A stretch of DNA of 64,000 bases from Acidobacteriota bacterium (GTDB lineage: Bacteria; Acidobacteriota; Polarisedimenticolia; JACPZX01). The position numbers and the translations under genes were made by a program. The notes beneath the pieces were generated by a model. It had not been told where the DNA came from and searched no databases. It was given only the letters and a program-made list of their open reading frames with translations. Positions 39,532 to 47,585 of the stretch are shown piece after piece; position 1 is the first letter of the stretch, and each line of letters starts with the position of its first letter. Location: the NCBI GenBank assembly GCA_016195325.1, contig JACPZX010000017.1:1-64000 (forward strand). The letters are read 5' to 3'.

Positions 39532-40279
39532 CCTGCTGCATGTCGCGCCAGACGTCCTTCTTCTTGTCGGGGCTCCGCAGCAGGTAGGCGGGGTGGAACG
39601 TGGGCATGACGGGGATCCCGCGGAACTCGCGGAACGTCCCCCGGATCTTCGTGATCCCCCCCGTCGCCCCCAGCAGGGCCGCGACCGCCACGGCGCCGAG
39701 GCACACGATCGCCGACGGCGCGATGATCTCGATCTGCTTCTCGAGGAACCCGAGGCACGCCCCGATCTCGTCGGGCTCCGGGGTGCGGTTCTGAGGCGGA
39801 CGGCACTTGACGACGTTCGCGATGTAGACCTGATCGCGCGTGAACTTCATCGCGGTGATGATGTCGGTCAGAAGCTGCCCCGCCCGCCCGACGAACGGGA
39901 TCCCCTGGAGGTCCTCGTCGTGCCCGGGCCCCTCCCCCACGAACATCAGGCGCGCCTCGGGGCTTCCGACGCCGAAGACGATGTTCGTCCTCTGCTCGCA
40001 GAGGCGGCAGCGGCGGCACTCGCCGATCTCCTTCTCGCGAAGCTCGGTGAGGGCCGTGGCCCGCGGCGACGTGGACGCCGGCCCGGCGGCCTTCGAGACG
40101 GGAGCCCGTGGCGCCTCGGACCTCTCGGGTTTGGCGGACATCTGGGGTTTGGCTTGCGCGGGCGCGGCGCCCGGAGTCGCCCTCAGCTCTCGCACACCCA
40201 TCTCGCGCAGGAATCGCAGGTGCTCGACGAGATCGCCGACGGGATCCCGCGCCGGAGGATCGCTTTCGCGGGGACTCAC
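39494..40279 (-). CDS. Fe-S uracil-DNA glycosylase (type 4-like)
   Basis: 261 residues from GTG 40279, overlapping the coaBC stop. After an 85-residue low-complexity leader, the catalytic domain begins with the Fe-S Cys CRRCRLC, then VGEGPGHDEDLQGIPFVGRAGQLL, the NVVKCRPPQNR segment and HPAYLLRSP near the end. This order is typical of family 4 uracil-DNA glycosylases (or SPO1 polymerase-like proteins), which remove uracil from DNA. It shares a unit with coaBC, rpoZ and gmk. Confidence 0.9.
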   Translation of the reverse strand: MSPRESDPPARDPVGDLVEHLRFLREMGVRELRATPGAAPAQAKPQMSAKPERSEAPRAPVSKAAGPASTSPRATALTELREKEIGECRRCRLCEQRTNIVFGVGSPEARLMFVGEGPGHDEDLQGIPFVGRAGQLLTDIITAMKFTRDQVYIANVVKCRPPQNRTPEPDEIGACLGFLEKQIEIIAPSAIVCLGAVAVAALLGATGGITKIRGTFREFRGIPVMPTFHPAYLLRSPDKKKDVWRDMQQVMALLAGESDRG

Positions 40280-41454
40280 GCCGCGAGCCTCTCCTCGATG
40301 AGGTCCAGGAGGCGCTCGGCGATGTCGGCCTTCGGCGACGGCCCGAGGCGCGTCTCGCCCCCCTCGCGGTCGAGGACGACGACGCTGAGATCGTCGGCGC
40401 CGAACGCGGCCCCCCCGGAGACGTCGTTCGCCACGATCATGTCGAGGTTCTTCTCGACGAGCTTGCGCCGCGCGTTGGCGACGAGGTCGCCGGTCTCGGC
40501 GGCGAAGCCGACGAGGAGCCGCCCTCCCTTGAGGGCCGAGATCTCCTTGAGGATGTCGGGGGTCGGCACGAGCTCCACGGTGCGCGAGGCGGCGGCCTTC
40601 TTGATTTTCCCCGGTGCGGGGGTCGCGACCGCGAAGTCGGAGACGGCCGCGGCCTTGACGACGATCGTCGCCTCGGGAAGGGCCTCGACGACGGCCCGGC
40701 GCATCTCGGCGGCGGTGGTCACGCGGATCACCTTCACCCCTTCGGGATCGGCGACCGCGGTCGGGCCGCTGACGAGCACCACCCCGGCTCCACGGCGGAC
40801 CGCCGCCGCGGCGATCGCGAACCCCATCTTCCCGGAGGACGGGTTGCTGAGGAAGCGCACCGCGTCGATCGGCTCGCGCGTCGGGCCGGCCGTGACGAGA
40901 AGCGTCTGCCCCGTGAGCGTGCGGCGGCTTCCCAGGATCTCCATCGCGCGATCGACGATCGCCGCGGGCTCGGCGAGGCGGCCGACGCCGCGGTCGGGCT
41001 CGGCCATCTCCCCCTCCTCGGGGCCGATGAAGTGGGCCCCGCGGGAGACGAGCTTCGCCACGCTCTCCTTCACCGCGGGGTGATCCCACATGCGGGGGTT
41101 CATGGCGGGAGCGATGAGGAGCGGGCAGCGGACGGCCAGGGCGAACGTCGTGAGGAAATCGTCCGCGATGCCGCTCGCGAGCTTCGCGAGGACGTTGGCA
41201 GTGGCGGGAGCCACCACCAGGAGCCGGCACTCGCGCGCCAGGGAGATGTGCCGGATCTCCGCCTCGTCGCCGTCGAAGAGGGAGAGGAGGACCTTGTTCG
41301 CGGAGAGGGCCTGGAATGTCGTCGGCGTGACGAACCGGGTGGCCGCGCGCGTCATGGCGACGCGCACGACGCACCCGCGCTTCCGGAGTCCCCGGACGAT
41401 CTCGCCGGCCTTGTAGGCGGCGATCCCTCCGGTGACGCCGACGACGACGTTCAC
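40276..41454 (-). CDS. coaBC: Phosphopantothenoylcysteine decarboxylase/phosphopantothenate-cysteine ligase
   Basis: 392 residues. The N-terminal flavin-dependent CoaC half has GVTGGIAAYKAGEIVRGL, the active His region RHISLARECRLLVVAPATANVLAK, and PAMNPRMW. The CoaB half begins near residue 185 with LVTAGPTREPIDAVRFLSNPSSGKMG and contains LLVGFAAET and NDVSGG. It makes 4'-phosphopantetheine for coenzyme A. ATG 41454 overlaps the rpoZ stop (ATGA), a common gene order. Confidence 0.96.
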   Translation of the reverse strand: MNVVVGVTGGIAAYKAGEIVRGLRKRGCVVRVAMTRAATRFVTPTTFQALSANKVLLSLFDGDEAEIRHISLARECRLLVVAPATANVLAKLASGIADDFLTTFALAVRCPLLIAPAMNPRMWDHPAVKESVAKLVSRGAHFIGPEEGEMAEPDRGVGRLAEPAAIVDRAMEILGSRRTLTGQTLLVTAGPTREPIDAVRFLSNPSSGKMGFAIAAAAVRRGAGVVLVSGPTAVADPEGVKVIRVTTAAEMRRAVVEALPEATIVVKAAAVSDFAVATPAPGKIKKAAASRTVELVPTPDILKEISALKGGRLLVGFAAETGDLVANARRKLVEKNLDMIVANDVSGGAAFGADDLSVVVLDREGGETRLGPSPKADIAERLLDLIEERLAA

Positions 41455-41714
41455 TCGGTGGCCTGGGCTACCTCGGCCTTGGGCTCTTCGGGGGCCGGGG
41501 CCATCGCGGCTTCCGCGGCGGCCTTGATCTCCTCCTCGGTCATCTCGCGGACGAACCCGGCGAGAACCTCTTCCTGGGCCACCGTCGCGTACTTGCGCGA
41601 TCTCGACGTCACCCGCTGCTTCGCCCCCTTCTGGAGCTGCATGCAGCGCAGCGAGGCGACGGTCACGAACTTGAACTTGCTCTCGAGATCGTCGGGGTAC
41701 TGGATGTGCCTCAT
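41451..41714 (-). CDS. rpoZ: RNA polymerase omega subunit
   Basis: 87 residues from ATG 41714 (AGGAGGCTC upstream). It has the omega pattern: SKFKFVTVASLRCMQLQKGA, then a conserved helix ending at YATVAQEEV, and an acidic Ala/Pro/Glu-rich tail. The position between gmk and coaBC is the usual one for rpoZ and supports the call in spite of its short length. It helps assemble the polymerase core and binds ppGpp in some bacteria. Confidence 0.9.
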   Translation of the reverse strand: MRHIQYPDDLESKFKFVTVASLRCMQLQKGAKQRVTSRSRKYATVAQEEVLAGFVREMTEEEIKAAAEAAMAPAPEEPKAEVAQATE

Positions 41715-41757
41715 GCGGGTTGAGCCTCCTTCGTCCTGTGTTGTCGTCCCGCGCCGG

Positions 41758-42396
41758 TCAGGGCGTGGGTGCGGTGCGCGCCGCCTCGAATCCTGCGACG
41801 ATGTCACGGACCTGCTCGGTCGCCCGATCGCGCCCGAGCCTCCGGGCGCGGATGATCGCCTGGAGATCGCGAAGGGCGCGCTCGAGAGAGTCGTTGACCA
41901 GGCAGTAATCATAGAGCGTCCAGGCGGCGACTTCCTTGCGCGCGGCCTCGATCCGCTTCGCCATCTGATCTGGGTCATCCTGGGCGCGGCCCGCGAGGCG
42001 CTCCCTCAGCACCTGGACCCCCGGCGGCAGGACGAAGACCAGGAGCGCCTCGGGGCGGAGCCGCTTGATGCTCGCCGCCCCCTGGGTGTCGACGTCGAGC
42101 AGGACGTCCTCGCCCCGCGAGATCGGCCCGTCGACCTCGTCGACCGACGTGCCGTAGCGGCGGGAGTAGACGTCGGCCCACTCGAGGAACTGCCCTTCTG
42201 AGATCATCCCGTCGAACCGCGCGCGATCTACGAAGTGGTAGTCGACCCCCTCCGCCTCCCCGGGCCTCGGCCTGCGGGTCGTGTGCGACACGGAGAAGTG
42301 GACCCCCTGCACCTCGGAGAGCAGGCGGCGGATGAGCGTCGTCTTGCCCGCCCCCGACGGGGCGGAGACCACGAAGATGTCGCCTCTTGTCGGCAC
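41758..42396 (-). CDS. gmk: Guanylate kinase
   Basis: 212 residues: P-loop SAPSGAGKTTLIRRLL, GMP-binding HTTRRPRPGE and YHFVDRARFDGMI, then LLDVDTQGAASIKR and a C-terminal lid helix. It phosphorylates GMP to GDP. It lies between yicC and rpoZ, the standard order, with short gaps (9 and 43 bp), so one transcript is likely. Confidence 0.96.
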   Translation of the reverse strand: MPTRGDIFVVSAPSGAGKTTLIRRLLSEVQGVHFSVSHTTRRPRPGEAEGVDYHFVDRARFDGMISEGQFLEWADVYSRRYGTSVDEVDGPISRGEDVLLDVDTQGAASIKRLRPEALLVFVLPPGVQVLRERLAGRAQDDPDQMAKRIEAARKEVAAWTLYDYCLVNDSLERALRDLQAIIRARRLGRDRATEQVRDIVAGFEAARTAPTP

Positions 42397-42405
42397 GCGT
42401 CCGTC

Positions 42406-43287
42406 CTATTCGATGTTCTGGGCCTGTTCGCGGATCTTCTCGACCTCGGCCTTGATGGCCAGCGTGTCGCGGCTGACGCCGAGGTCCTCGGTCTTGGAGT
42501 TGATCGTGTTCGCCTCGCGGTGCATTTCCTGAAGCAGAAAATCGAGCTTCTTGCCCGCGGGCTCCTTCGAATCTCGCAGGGTGACGAGCGCCTCGTCGAC
42601 GTGGCCGGCGAGCCTGACGAGCTCCTCCGTCACGTCGGTGCGGCTCGCGAGCAGCGCGACCTCCTGCGCCAGCCTCATCGGATCGATCGTGACGCCGTGG
42701 ACGAGCTCCTCGACCCTGGCCCGCAGCCTCACCGCGGTCCTCTTCGGGAGCCCCTTCGCGCGGCGATCGATCGCGTCGCGATGCTTCCGGATGCGCCTCA
42801 GGCGCTCCACGATGTCGGTCGAGAGCCGCTTCCCTTCGGCGGCGCGCGCCTGCTGGAGGGCCGCGATCGCGCGATCGAACGCCCCCTCGATCCCCTTCTG
42901 GTCCTCGGGGCTCACCGCTCCGTTCGCCGAACGGACGCTCACGGCCCCCGGGAGGGTGAGAATCGACTCGAGCCGGACCGACCCGGGGATCCCGTGCCGC
43001 TCCGAGATCTCCGCGGCGGCCTTCAGGTAGGCTCCCACCAGCGCGTGGTTGATCTCGACCGGCGGGATCTCCTCGGGGCCCGTCACGTTGACCGTCGCGT
43101 CGACGCGCCCGCGCGTCACCGAGGCCGAGAGCCTCAGCCGCAGCGGATCCTCGAGCGCCGCGAGACGGGCTGGAACCTTCACGCGCACCTCCGCGTGCCG
43201 GTGGTTCACGCTCCGAATCTCGACGCCGATGAGGCGCGATCCGACTCTGCCTTCGGCCCGGCCGAAGCCGGTCATGCTTCGAATCAT
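42406..43287 (-). CDS. yicC: YicC-family endoribonuclease
   Basis: 293 residues. N-terminal hallmark MIRSMTGFGRAEG and IRSVNHRHAEV, and the C-terminal block RLAGHVDEAL, GKKLDFLLQEMHREANTINSK-type end with terminal helices. Proteins of this family cleave single-stranded RNA, for example in sRNA decay. It is the first gene of the yicC-gmk-rpoZ-coaBC-udg series. Nothing clear is seen in the 108-bp gap before it. Confidence 0.94.
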   Translation of the reverse strand: MIRSMTGFGRAEGRVGSRLIGVEIRSVNHRHAEVRVKVPARLAALEDPLRLRLSASVTRGRVDATVNVTGPEEIPPVEINHALVGAYLKAAAEISERHGIPGSVRLESILTLPGAVSVRSANGAVSPEDQKGIEGAFDRAIAALQQARAAEGKRLSTDIVERLRRIRKHRDAIDRRAKGLPKRTAVRLRARVEELVHGVTIDPMRLAQEVALLASRTDVTEELVRLAGHVDEALVTLRDSKEPAGKKLDFLLQEMHREANTINSKTEDLGVSRDTLAIKAEVEKIREQAQNIE

Positions 43288-43395
43288 GGGTGTATCGATG
43301 TCCTGGAGGATTGGGGGCCCTCGTCCGGGCCGTCCGCGACGGAACGGCCATTATGTCCGGACGCCGCCCTCGATTCAAGGCGCACGCCGGAGAGG

Positions 43396-44520
43396 TCAGC
43401 GGCGGGCGGGAAGGAGGCCCTGGAAGTCCTCCGGGGTCATCCGCGGTGCGGCGGCGAGCGCGAGATTCTCCTCGACGTGCCGCCGGGACTTCATCCCCAC
43501 GAGCGCCGTGGCGATCCCCGGCGCCGAGCGCACCCACTGGATCGCCTTCTGCGCGAGGGACTTCCCTCCCGGGATCGCCTCGGAAAGCTGCGCGGGCATC
43601 CGGCGGATGAGGTGCCCCTGGAGGATCGAGGCGCTGGCCATCACGATCAGGTCCGCCGCGCGGGCCGCCTCGAGGAGCGGGACAGCGCCGGACGCCGACG
43701 TCTGCGTCGCCTTCAACAGGGCCTCCGGCATGGCGAGGTTGAGCGGAAGCTGAACGGCGGCGAAATGGTGCGTGCGGCATCCCGCCGCCGTCGCGGCGCG
43801 CCCCGCCGCGGCGAGGACGTCGGCCAGAGAGAGGTGGCCCGGATCCGACGGCGCGGCCCGATACCCGTCCCAGGTCGCCGTGCCGTACATCTGGAGCTTT
43901 CCGTGCGCGATTTTTCTCTCGAGAACCGTGAACGCCGCGTCGAGGCGCGCGAGGAACTGGGGCCGGCCCATGGCTCCCACCTGCGTCTCCGGGTTGTGGA
44001 TGTAGTAGATGTCGATCGTCTCGAGGCCGAGGTTGGTCCGGCTCGTCTCGAACTGGTGATCGATGTACTCCGGCGCCATGCAGTGGCAGTCCGCGACGAT
44101 GTCGTCGGCGCGCGCGATCCCGGGCTGGATGAACGTCCGGCTCACCCACTCCGCGGGATCCTGCGGCCACGCCCCGTCGAAGGAAATGAAGCCGCCCTTC
44201 GTGGCGACGACGAACTCGTCGCGCGCGATCTTCTTCTCGCCCACCAGGGCGGCCAGGGCGCCGCCGAGCGCCCTCTCGCTGCGCTGGAACCGGTAGTTGA
44301 TCGCGCTGTCGAGGACGTTGCACCCCGCGAGGAGCGCGGCGCGCGCCGCCTCGTCGTACGCGGCGTCGTCCCGGTCGTCCGGCTCACCCAGGTAGGTCCC
44401 CATCCCGATGGACGAGAGCCAGATCCCGCGGTGCTGCGTGAAGTGATCGCCGGCCGCGGTCCGGGCGAAGCGGGTCCGATAGCGCGCGGTCCCCTCCGTG
44501 GTCGCTCGCCCTGCGATCAT
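43396..44520 (-). CDS. Aldo/keto reductase family protein
   Basis: 374 residues, longer than a typical 320-residue AKR by an insertion around 85-125. TIM-barrel landmarks: SSIGMGTYLG, NVLDSAINYRFQRSERALG (catalytic Asp and Tyr), EFVVATKGG (catalytic Lys), IDIYYIHNPE and, near the end, GIATALVGMKSRRHVEENL (NADPH phosphate site). The substrate is unknown; the insert with CHCMAPEYIDHQF is like that of oxidoreductases annotated as 'predicted aldo/keto reductase' in acidobacteria-like genomes. It is monocistronic and back to back with the next gene. Confidence 0.88.
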   Translation of the reverse strand: MIAGRATTEGTARYRTRFARTAAGDHFTQHRGIWLSSIGMGTYLGEPDDRDDAAYDEAARAALLAGCNVLDSAINYRFQRSERALGGALAALVGEKKIARDEFVVATKGGFISFDGAWPQDPAEWVSRTFIQPGIARADDIVADCHCMAPEYIDHQFETSRTNLGLETIDIYYIHNPETQVGAMGRPQFLARLDAAFTVLERKIAHGKLQMYGTATWDGYRAAPSDPGHLSLADVLAAAGRAATAAGCRTHHFAAVQLPLNLAMPEALLKATQTSASGAVPLLEAARAADLIVMASASILQGHLIRRMPAQLSEAIPGGKSLAQKAIQWVRSAPGIATALVGMKSRRHVEENLALAAAPRMTPEDFQGLLPARR

Positions 44521-44583
44521 CCCGACATCTTACCTTCGGGACTCCGCGCGGTCGATCCCGGGGTTCGCTAGAATGACCACCGC

Positions 44584-45054
44584 ATGGAGATTCCGGCCCA
44601 CCCCATCATCGTCCACTTCCCGATCGCGCTCCTGATCCTGGGCCTCTTCCTGGACCTCGCGGCGCTCCTGATGAAGCGAGAGTGGCTCTCCCGCGCCGCG
44701 CTCGTCCTCCTCGTCGTGGGGACGCTCGCGAGCGTCGCCGCCGTGCGGAGCGGCTCGGCGCAGGCGATGGAGATCGCGCGGCCTCCGGCGCTCGACGCGG
44801 CGATCGAGGAGCACGCCGAGTCGGGGAAGCTCACGATGTTCTTCTTCCTCGCGCTCGCCGGCGCGCGCGGCGCCCTCGCGCGCTTCCGGAAGCTCACCCC
44901 CGCCCTCCACTGGGTGACCTTCGCCGCGTGGATCGTCGGCGCGCTTCTTCTCGCGAGGGCCGGGTACTTCGGCGGGATGCTCGTGTACCGGCACGGGGCC
45001 GGCGTGACGGCGGCCCCGGCTGCGCCCGGCGGCCCCGCGGCCGGGCGCGACTGA
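44584..45054 (+). CDS. DUF2231-family membrane protein
   Basis: 156 residues with four hydrophobic helices. It starts with the family signature HPIIVHFPIALLILG; a second His (EEHAESGKL) lies in the loop before helix 3, and a Gly/Ala/Pro tail ends it. Members are predicted inner-membrane proteins of unknown role, sometimes near cytochrome genes, with the His residues possibly binding heme or metal. A TAGAAT -10-like box at 44569-44574 lies just before the start. The next gene begins 4 bp after its stop. Confidence 0.85.
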   Translation: MEIPAHPIIVHFPIALLILGLFLDLAALLMKREWLSRAALVLLVVGTLASVAAVRSGSAQAMEIARPPALDAAIEEHAESGKLTMFFFLALAGARGALARFRKLTPALHWVTFAAWIVGALLLARAGYFGGMLVYRHGAGVTAAPAAPGGPAAGRD

Positions 45055-45058
45055 GACG

Positions 45059-46450
45059 ATGGAAACACCTCCCCCGCCGCCGACCCGATTCCGTTTCGGC
45101 GCCTTCACGCTCTCGCCGTCGCAACGCACGCTTTCGCGCGACGGCGCCGAGATCCCGCTCATCCCGCGGTACTTCGATCTCCTCGTCCTGCTCGTCGCCC
45201 GCCGAGGCGCGGCGGTGTCCCGCGACGCGATCCTCGACGCCGCCTGGAGCGACGTCGTCGTCTCCGACGGGGCGCTGAGCCAGGCGATCCGCACCCTGCG
45301 CCGCGCGCTCGGAGACGATCCGCGCGAGCCGGCGTTCATCCGCACGCTTCCGCGACACGGGTACCGCTTCGTCCATCCGGACGTCGTGGAAGAGGCCGAG
45401 ACGGGGCCCGCTCCCCGCGTCCCGGCCCGGGCGGCTCCCGCCGCGGAGACGGATCCGTTCGCCCCCGAGCTCCAGCGCCTTCTCGCCCCGACGGCCTCGA
45501 CGCGCGCGGAGAGAGAGCAGGAACAGCGCGCCGCGGCGGAGGCGCTCCACTCCCTCGGCACGGCCGAAGCGCTTCGCCGGCTCGACGCCATGCGCGGCGG
45601 TCCCGGAGGTCGCGCCCTGCTTCGCGACGCGAGATGGGACGTCGTCGGCGCGGGCGCCGTGCCGATCCTCGGTTCTCCGGCGGCCGGGCGGACGATTCTC
45701 GCCCTGGTCGGGATGCGGCTCGGCCGCGCCGCCCGTCTCGCCTCGGCCCGATGGGGCGCGGCGGCGGGAGGAGGCGCCGCGTCGGGGCTCGTCGCGGGGC
45801 TGGGTGGGGCGGCGGCGATGAGGTTTTCCCCGGACTCGACCGCTTCCCAGGCCCTCCCGGTGACCCTCGCGCTCGTCGGCGCGATCGTCGGAGGTCTCGG
45901 CGCCGCGGGGGTGGGAGCCGGGCTCGCGGTCGCCGAGGCGGTCGCGCGATCGTTTCGCGGCGCCGCGCTCGCCGCGTTCGGCGCGCTCGGCGGCGGCGCC
46001 GTCGGGTTCGGCGCTCACCTCATCGGCCGCGCGACGCTCGAGGGGCTGTTCGGGCACGACCTCGCCGCCACGGGGGGGGGATTCGAGGGTCTCGTCATCG
46101 GCGGCGCGGCGGGGCTCGGCTACGCGATCTCGACGCCCCGGCCCGGAGGGGGCGGGATGGCGACGCCGCGCGGCGCAGGCCGCCTGCGCGCCGCCGCGAT
46201 CACCGGCGCGTGCTGCGCGCTCGGCGGCGTGGCGCTGACGCTGGCGGGAGGGCATCTCAGCGGGACGAGCCTCGACTTCATGGCGCGCTCCTTCGACGGG
46301 TCGCAGGTCGGCATCGCCCCCCTCGCCCACCTCCTGGGCGAGCGCGACGTCGGGCCCTGGACGCGCACGGTCCTCGCCGTCTACGAGGGGTTCCTCTTCG
46401 GGGCCGGGCTGGTGCTGGGGCTCACGCGGCGTCCGAGGCTCCCCGAATAG
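45059..46450 (+). CDS. Membrane-bound CadC-like winged-helix regulator
   Basis: 463 residues. Residues 10-110 are an OmpR/PhoB-type winged helix without a receiver (FRFGAFTLSPSQRTLSRDG, LLVLLVARRGAAVSRDAIL, RTLRRALGDDPREPAFIRT, RHGYRF). A linker of about 100 residues follows, then roughly six Gly/Ala-rich membrane helices from about 235 to the C-terminus. CadC/ToxR proteins usually have one helix and a sensor; here the membrane part is large and of unknown type. It may sense a membrane signal and act directly on DNA. It is adjacent to the DUF2231 gene and presumably co-transcribed. Confidence 0.82.
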   Translation: METPPPPPTRFRFGAFTLSPSQRTLSRDGAEIPLIPRYFDLLVLLVARRGAAVSRDAILDAAWSDVVVSDGALSQAIRTLRRALGDDPREPAFIRTLPRHGYRFVHPDVVEEAETGPAPRVPARAAPAAETDPFAPELQRLLAPTASTRAEREQEQRAAAEALHSLGTAEALRRLDAMRGGPGGRALLRDARWDVVGAGAVPILGSPAAGRTILALVGMRLGRAARLASARWGAAAGGGAASGLVAGLGGAAAMRFSPDSTASQALPVTLALVGAIVGGLGAAGVGAGLAVAEAVARSFRGAALAAFGALGGGAVGFGAHLIGRATLEGLFGHDLAATGGGFEGLVIGGAAGLGYAISTPRPGGGGMATPRGAGRLRAAAITGACCALGGVALTLAGGHLSGTSLDFMARSFDGSQVGIAPLAHLLGERDVGPWTRTVLAVYEGFLFGAGLVLGLTRRPRLPE

Positions 46451-46525
46451 GGTGATGACCCGGAAATCACGCCTTCCTCATCATTCGCTCAGGTCTTTCG
46501 TCGGGGCTCGCGCCATGATCCCCGC

Positions 46526-46801
46526 ATGATGAAGCAGCCGACCGCCTGGATTCCCCCGGCCATGTCTCTCGCCGCCCTCGCCATCGTGCTCGGTCACGTG
46601 GCCATGTTCGGCATCGTCCACGAGGCCGATGAGTGCACCGCGGCCCATCTCTTCCAGATCCTCATGGCAGGTCAGGTCCCCGTCCTGGCGTTCTTCGCGC
46701 TCAAGTGGCTGTCCCGGGCGCCGGGCCAGGCGCTGCGGATGATGGCGATTCAGGCCGCCGCGGCGCTCGCCGCTTTCGCCGCCGTCTTCTTTCTCACCTA
46801 G
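46526..46801 (+). CDS. Small membrane protein (91 residues)
   Basis: Three predicted helices: PAMSLAALAIVLGHVAMFGIV, FQILMAGQVPVLAFFALKWL and MMAIQAAAALAAFAAVFFLT. A short acidic loop with a Cys (HEADECTAAH) joins the first two. No family is recognised. It lies alone between the CadC-like and ankyrin genes. The reading frame has the codon bias of its neighbours and a plausible membrane topology, so I take it as real. Confidence 0.68.
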   Translation: MMKQPTAWIPPAMSLAALAIVLGHVAMFGIVHEADECTAAHLFQILMAGQVPVLAFFALKWLSRAPGQALRMMAIQAAAALAAFAAVFFLT

Positions 46802-46885
46802 CGTCCCATCCACGGCCCCTCGAGGCGGGATCGAGCCAGGACGGCTGACCCGGACCGGGGCCCGAATCGAAGAGGAGCCCGCATC

Positions 46886-47572
46886 ATGAAAGGCCGCCTG
46901 ACGCTCATCACCTGGATCGCCCTCGCGCTGCAAGTCACCGGATGCATTCCCCACCCCGCGACACCGCTCGCGATCGCCGCGAGGGGCGGCGACGTTCCGG
47001 AGGTGCGTCGCCTGCTGGCAGGCGGCGCCGCGCCGGACGGCCTCGACCCCGAGGGGTGGACGCCTCTCATGTGGGCGGCGCGCGCCGGGACCACGCACGC
47101 GATGGCCGCGCTGGTCGACGCGGGCGCCGCCGTCGATCGGCGCGATGGATGGATTCACGGATGGACGCCTCTCCTCCACGCGATCCACAAGGGGCAGATC
47201 GACGCCGTGCGCCTGCTTCTCGATCGGGGCGCCGACGTGAACGGCGCGTCCACCGACGGGCTGACGCCGCTGGTGGCCGCCGCCGCGGCATGCGACTGCG
47301 ACGCCGGGCGCGGCGCGGGCGACATGGACGCCATCTTCTTCCTGCTCCTGGAGAGAGGGGCGATTCAGCGCGCGGACGAGGATTCCGGGAGCCGCGCGCT
47401 GACGAACGCGGTCGCGGCGGGAAGGACATCGGTCGTGAAGGCCCTCCTCGAGAGGGCGCCGGAGCTGAGGATGCGCGCCGGGCTCGAAGGACGGATCTCG
47501 CTTCTTCTCGCGAGGCTCCGCGGCAGGACCGAGATCGTCTCCCTGGTTCGGGAGCGGGGCGCGGGGAGGTGA
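46886..47572 (+). CDS. Ankyrin-repeat lipoprotein
   Basis: 228 residues from ATG 46886 (GAGGAG upstream). A lipoprotein signal ends LQVTGC (Cys20). At least four ankyrin repeats follow: TPLAIAARGGDVPEVRRLLAGGA, the next with WTPLMWAARAG, one with WTPLLHAIHKGQIDAVRLLLDRGADVN-type text, and a degenerate last one. It is likely tethered in the periplasm and binds a protein partner. A Cys/Asp insert (CDCDAGRG) interrupts the third or fourth repeat. Confidence 0.85.
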   Translation: MKGRLTLITWIALALQVTGCIPHPATPLAIAARGGDVPEVRRLLAGGAAPDGLDPEGWTPLMWAARAGTTHAMAALVDAGAAVDRRDGWIHGWTPLLHAIHKGQIDAVRLLLDRGADVNGASTDGLTPLVAAAAACDCDAGRGAGDMDAIFFLLLERGAIQRADEDSGSRALTNAVAAGRTSVVKALLERAPELRMRAGLEGRISLLLARLRGRTEIVSLVRERGAGR

Positions 47573-47585
47573 GCGCGGGCGGCGC

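Noticed and set aside
44569-44574. TAGAAT box as a full promoter for the DUF2231 gene
   Set aside because: No -35 element is found at 16-18 bp, so it was only mentioned and not listed as a promoter.
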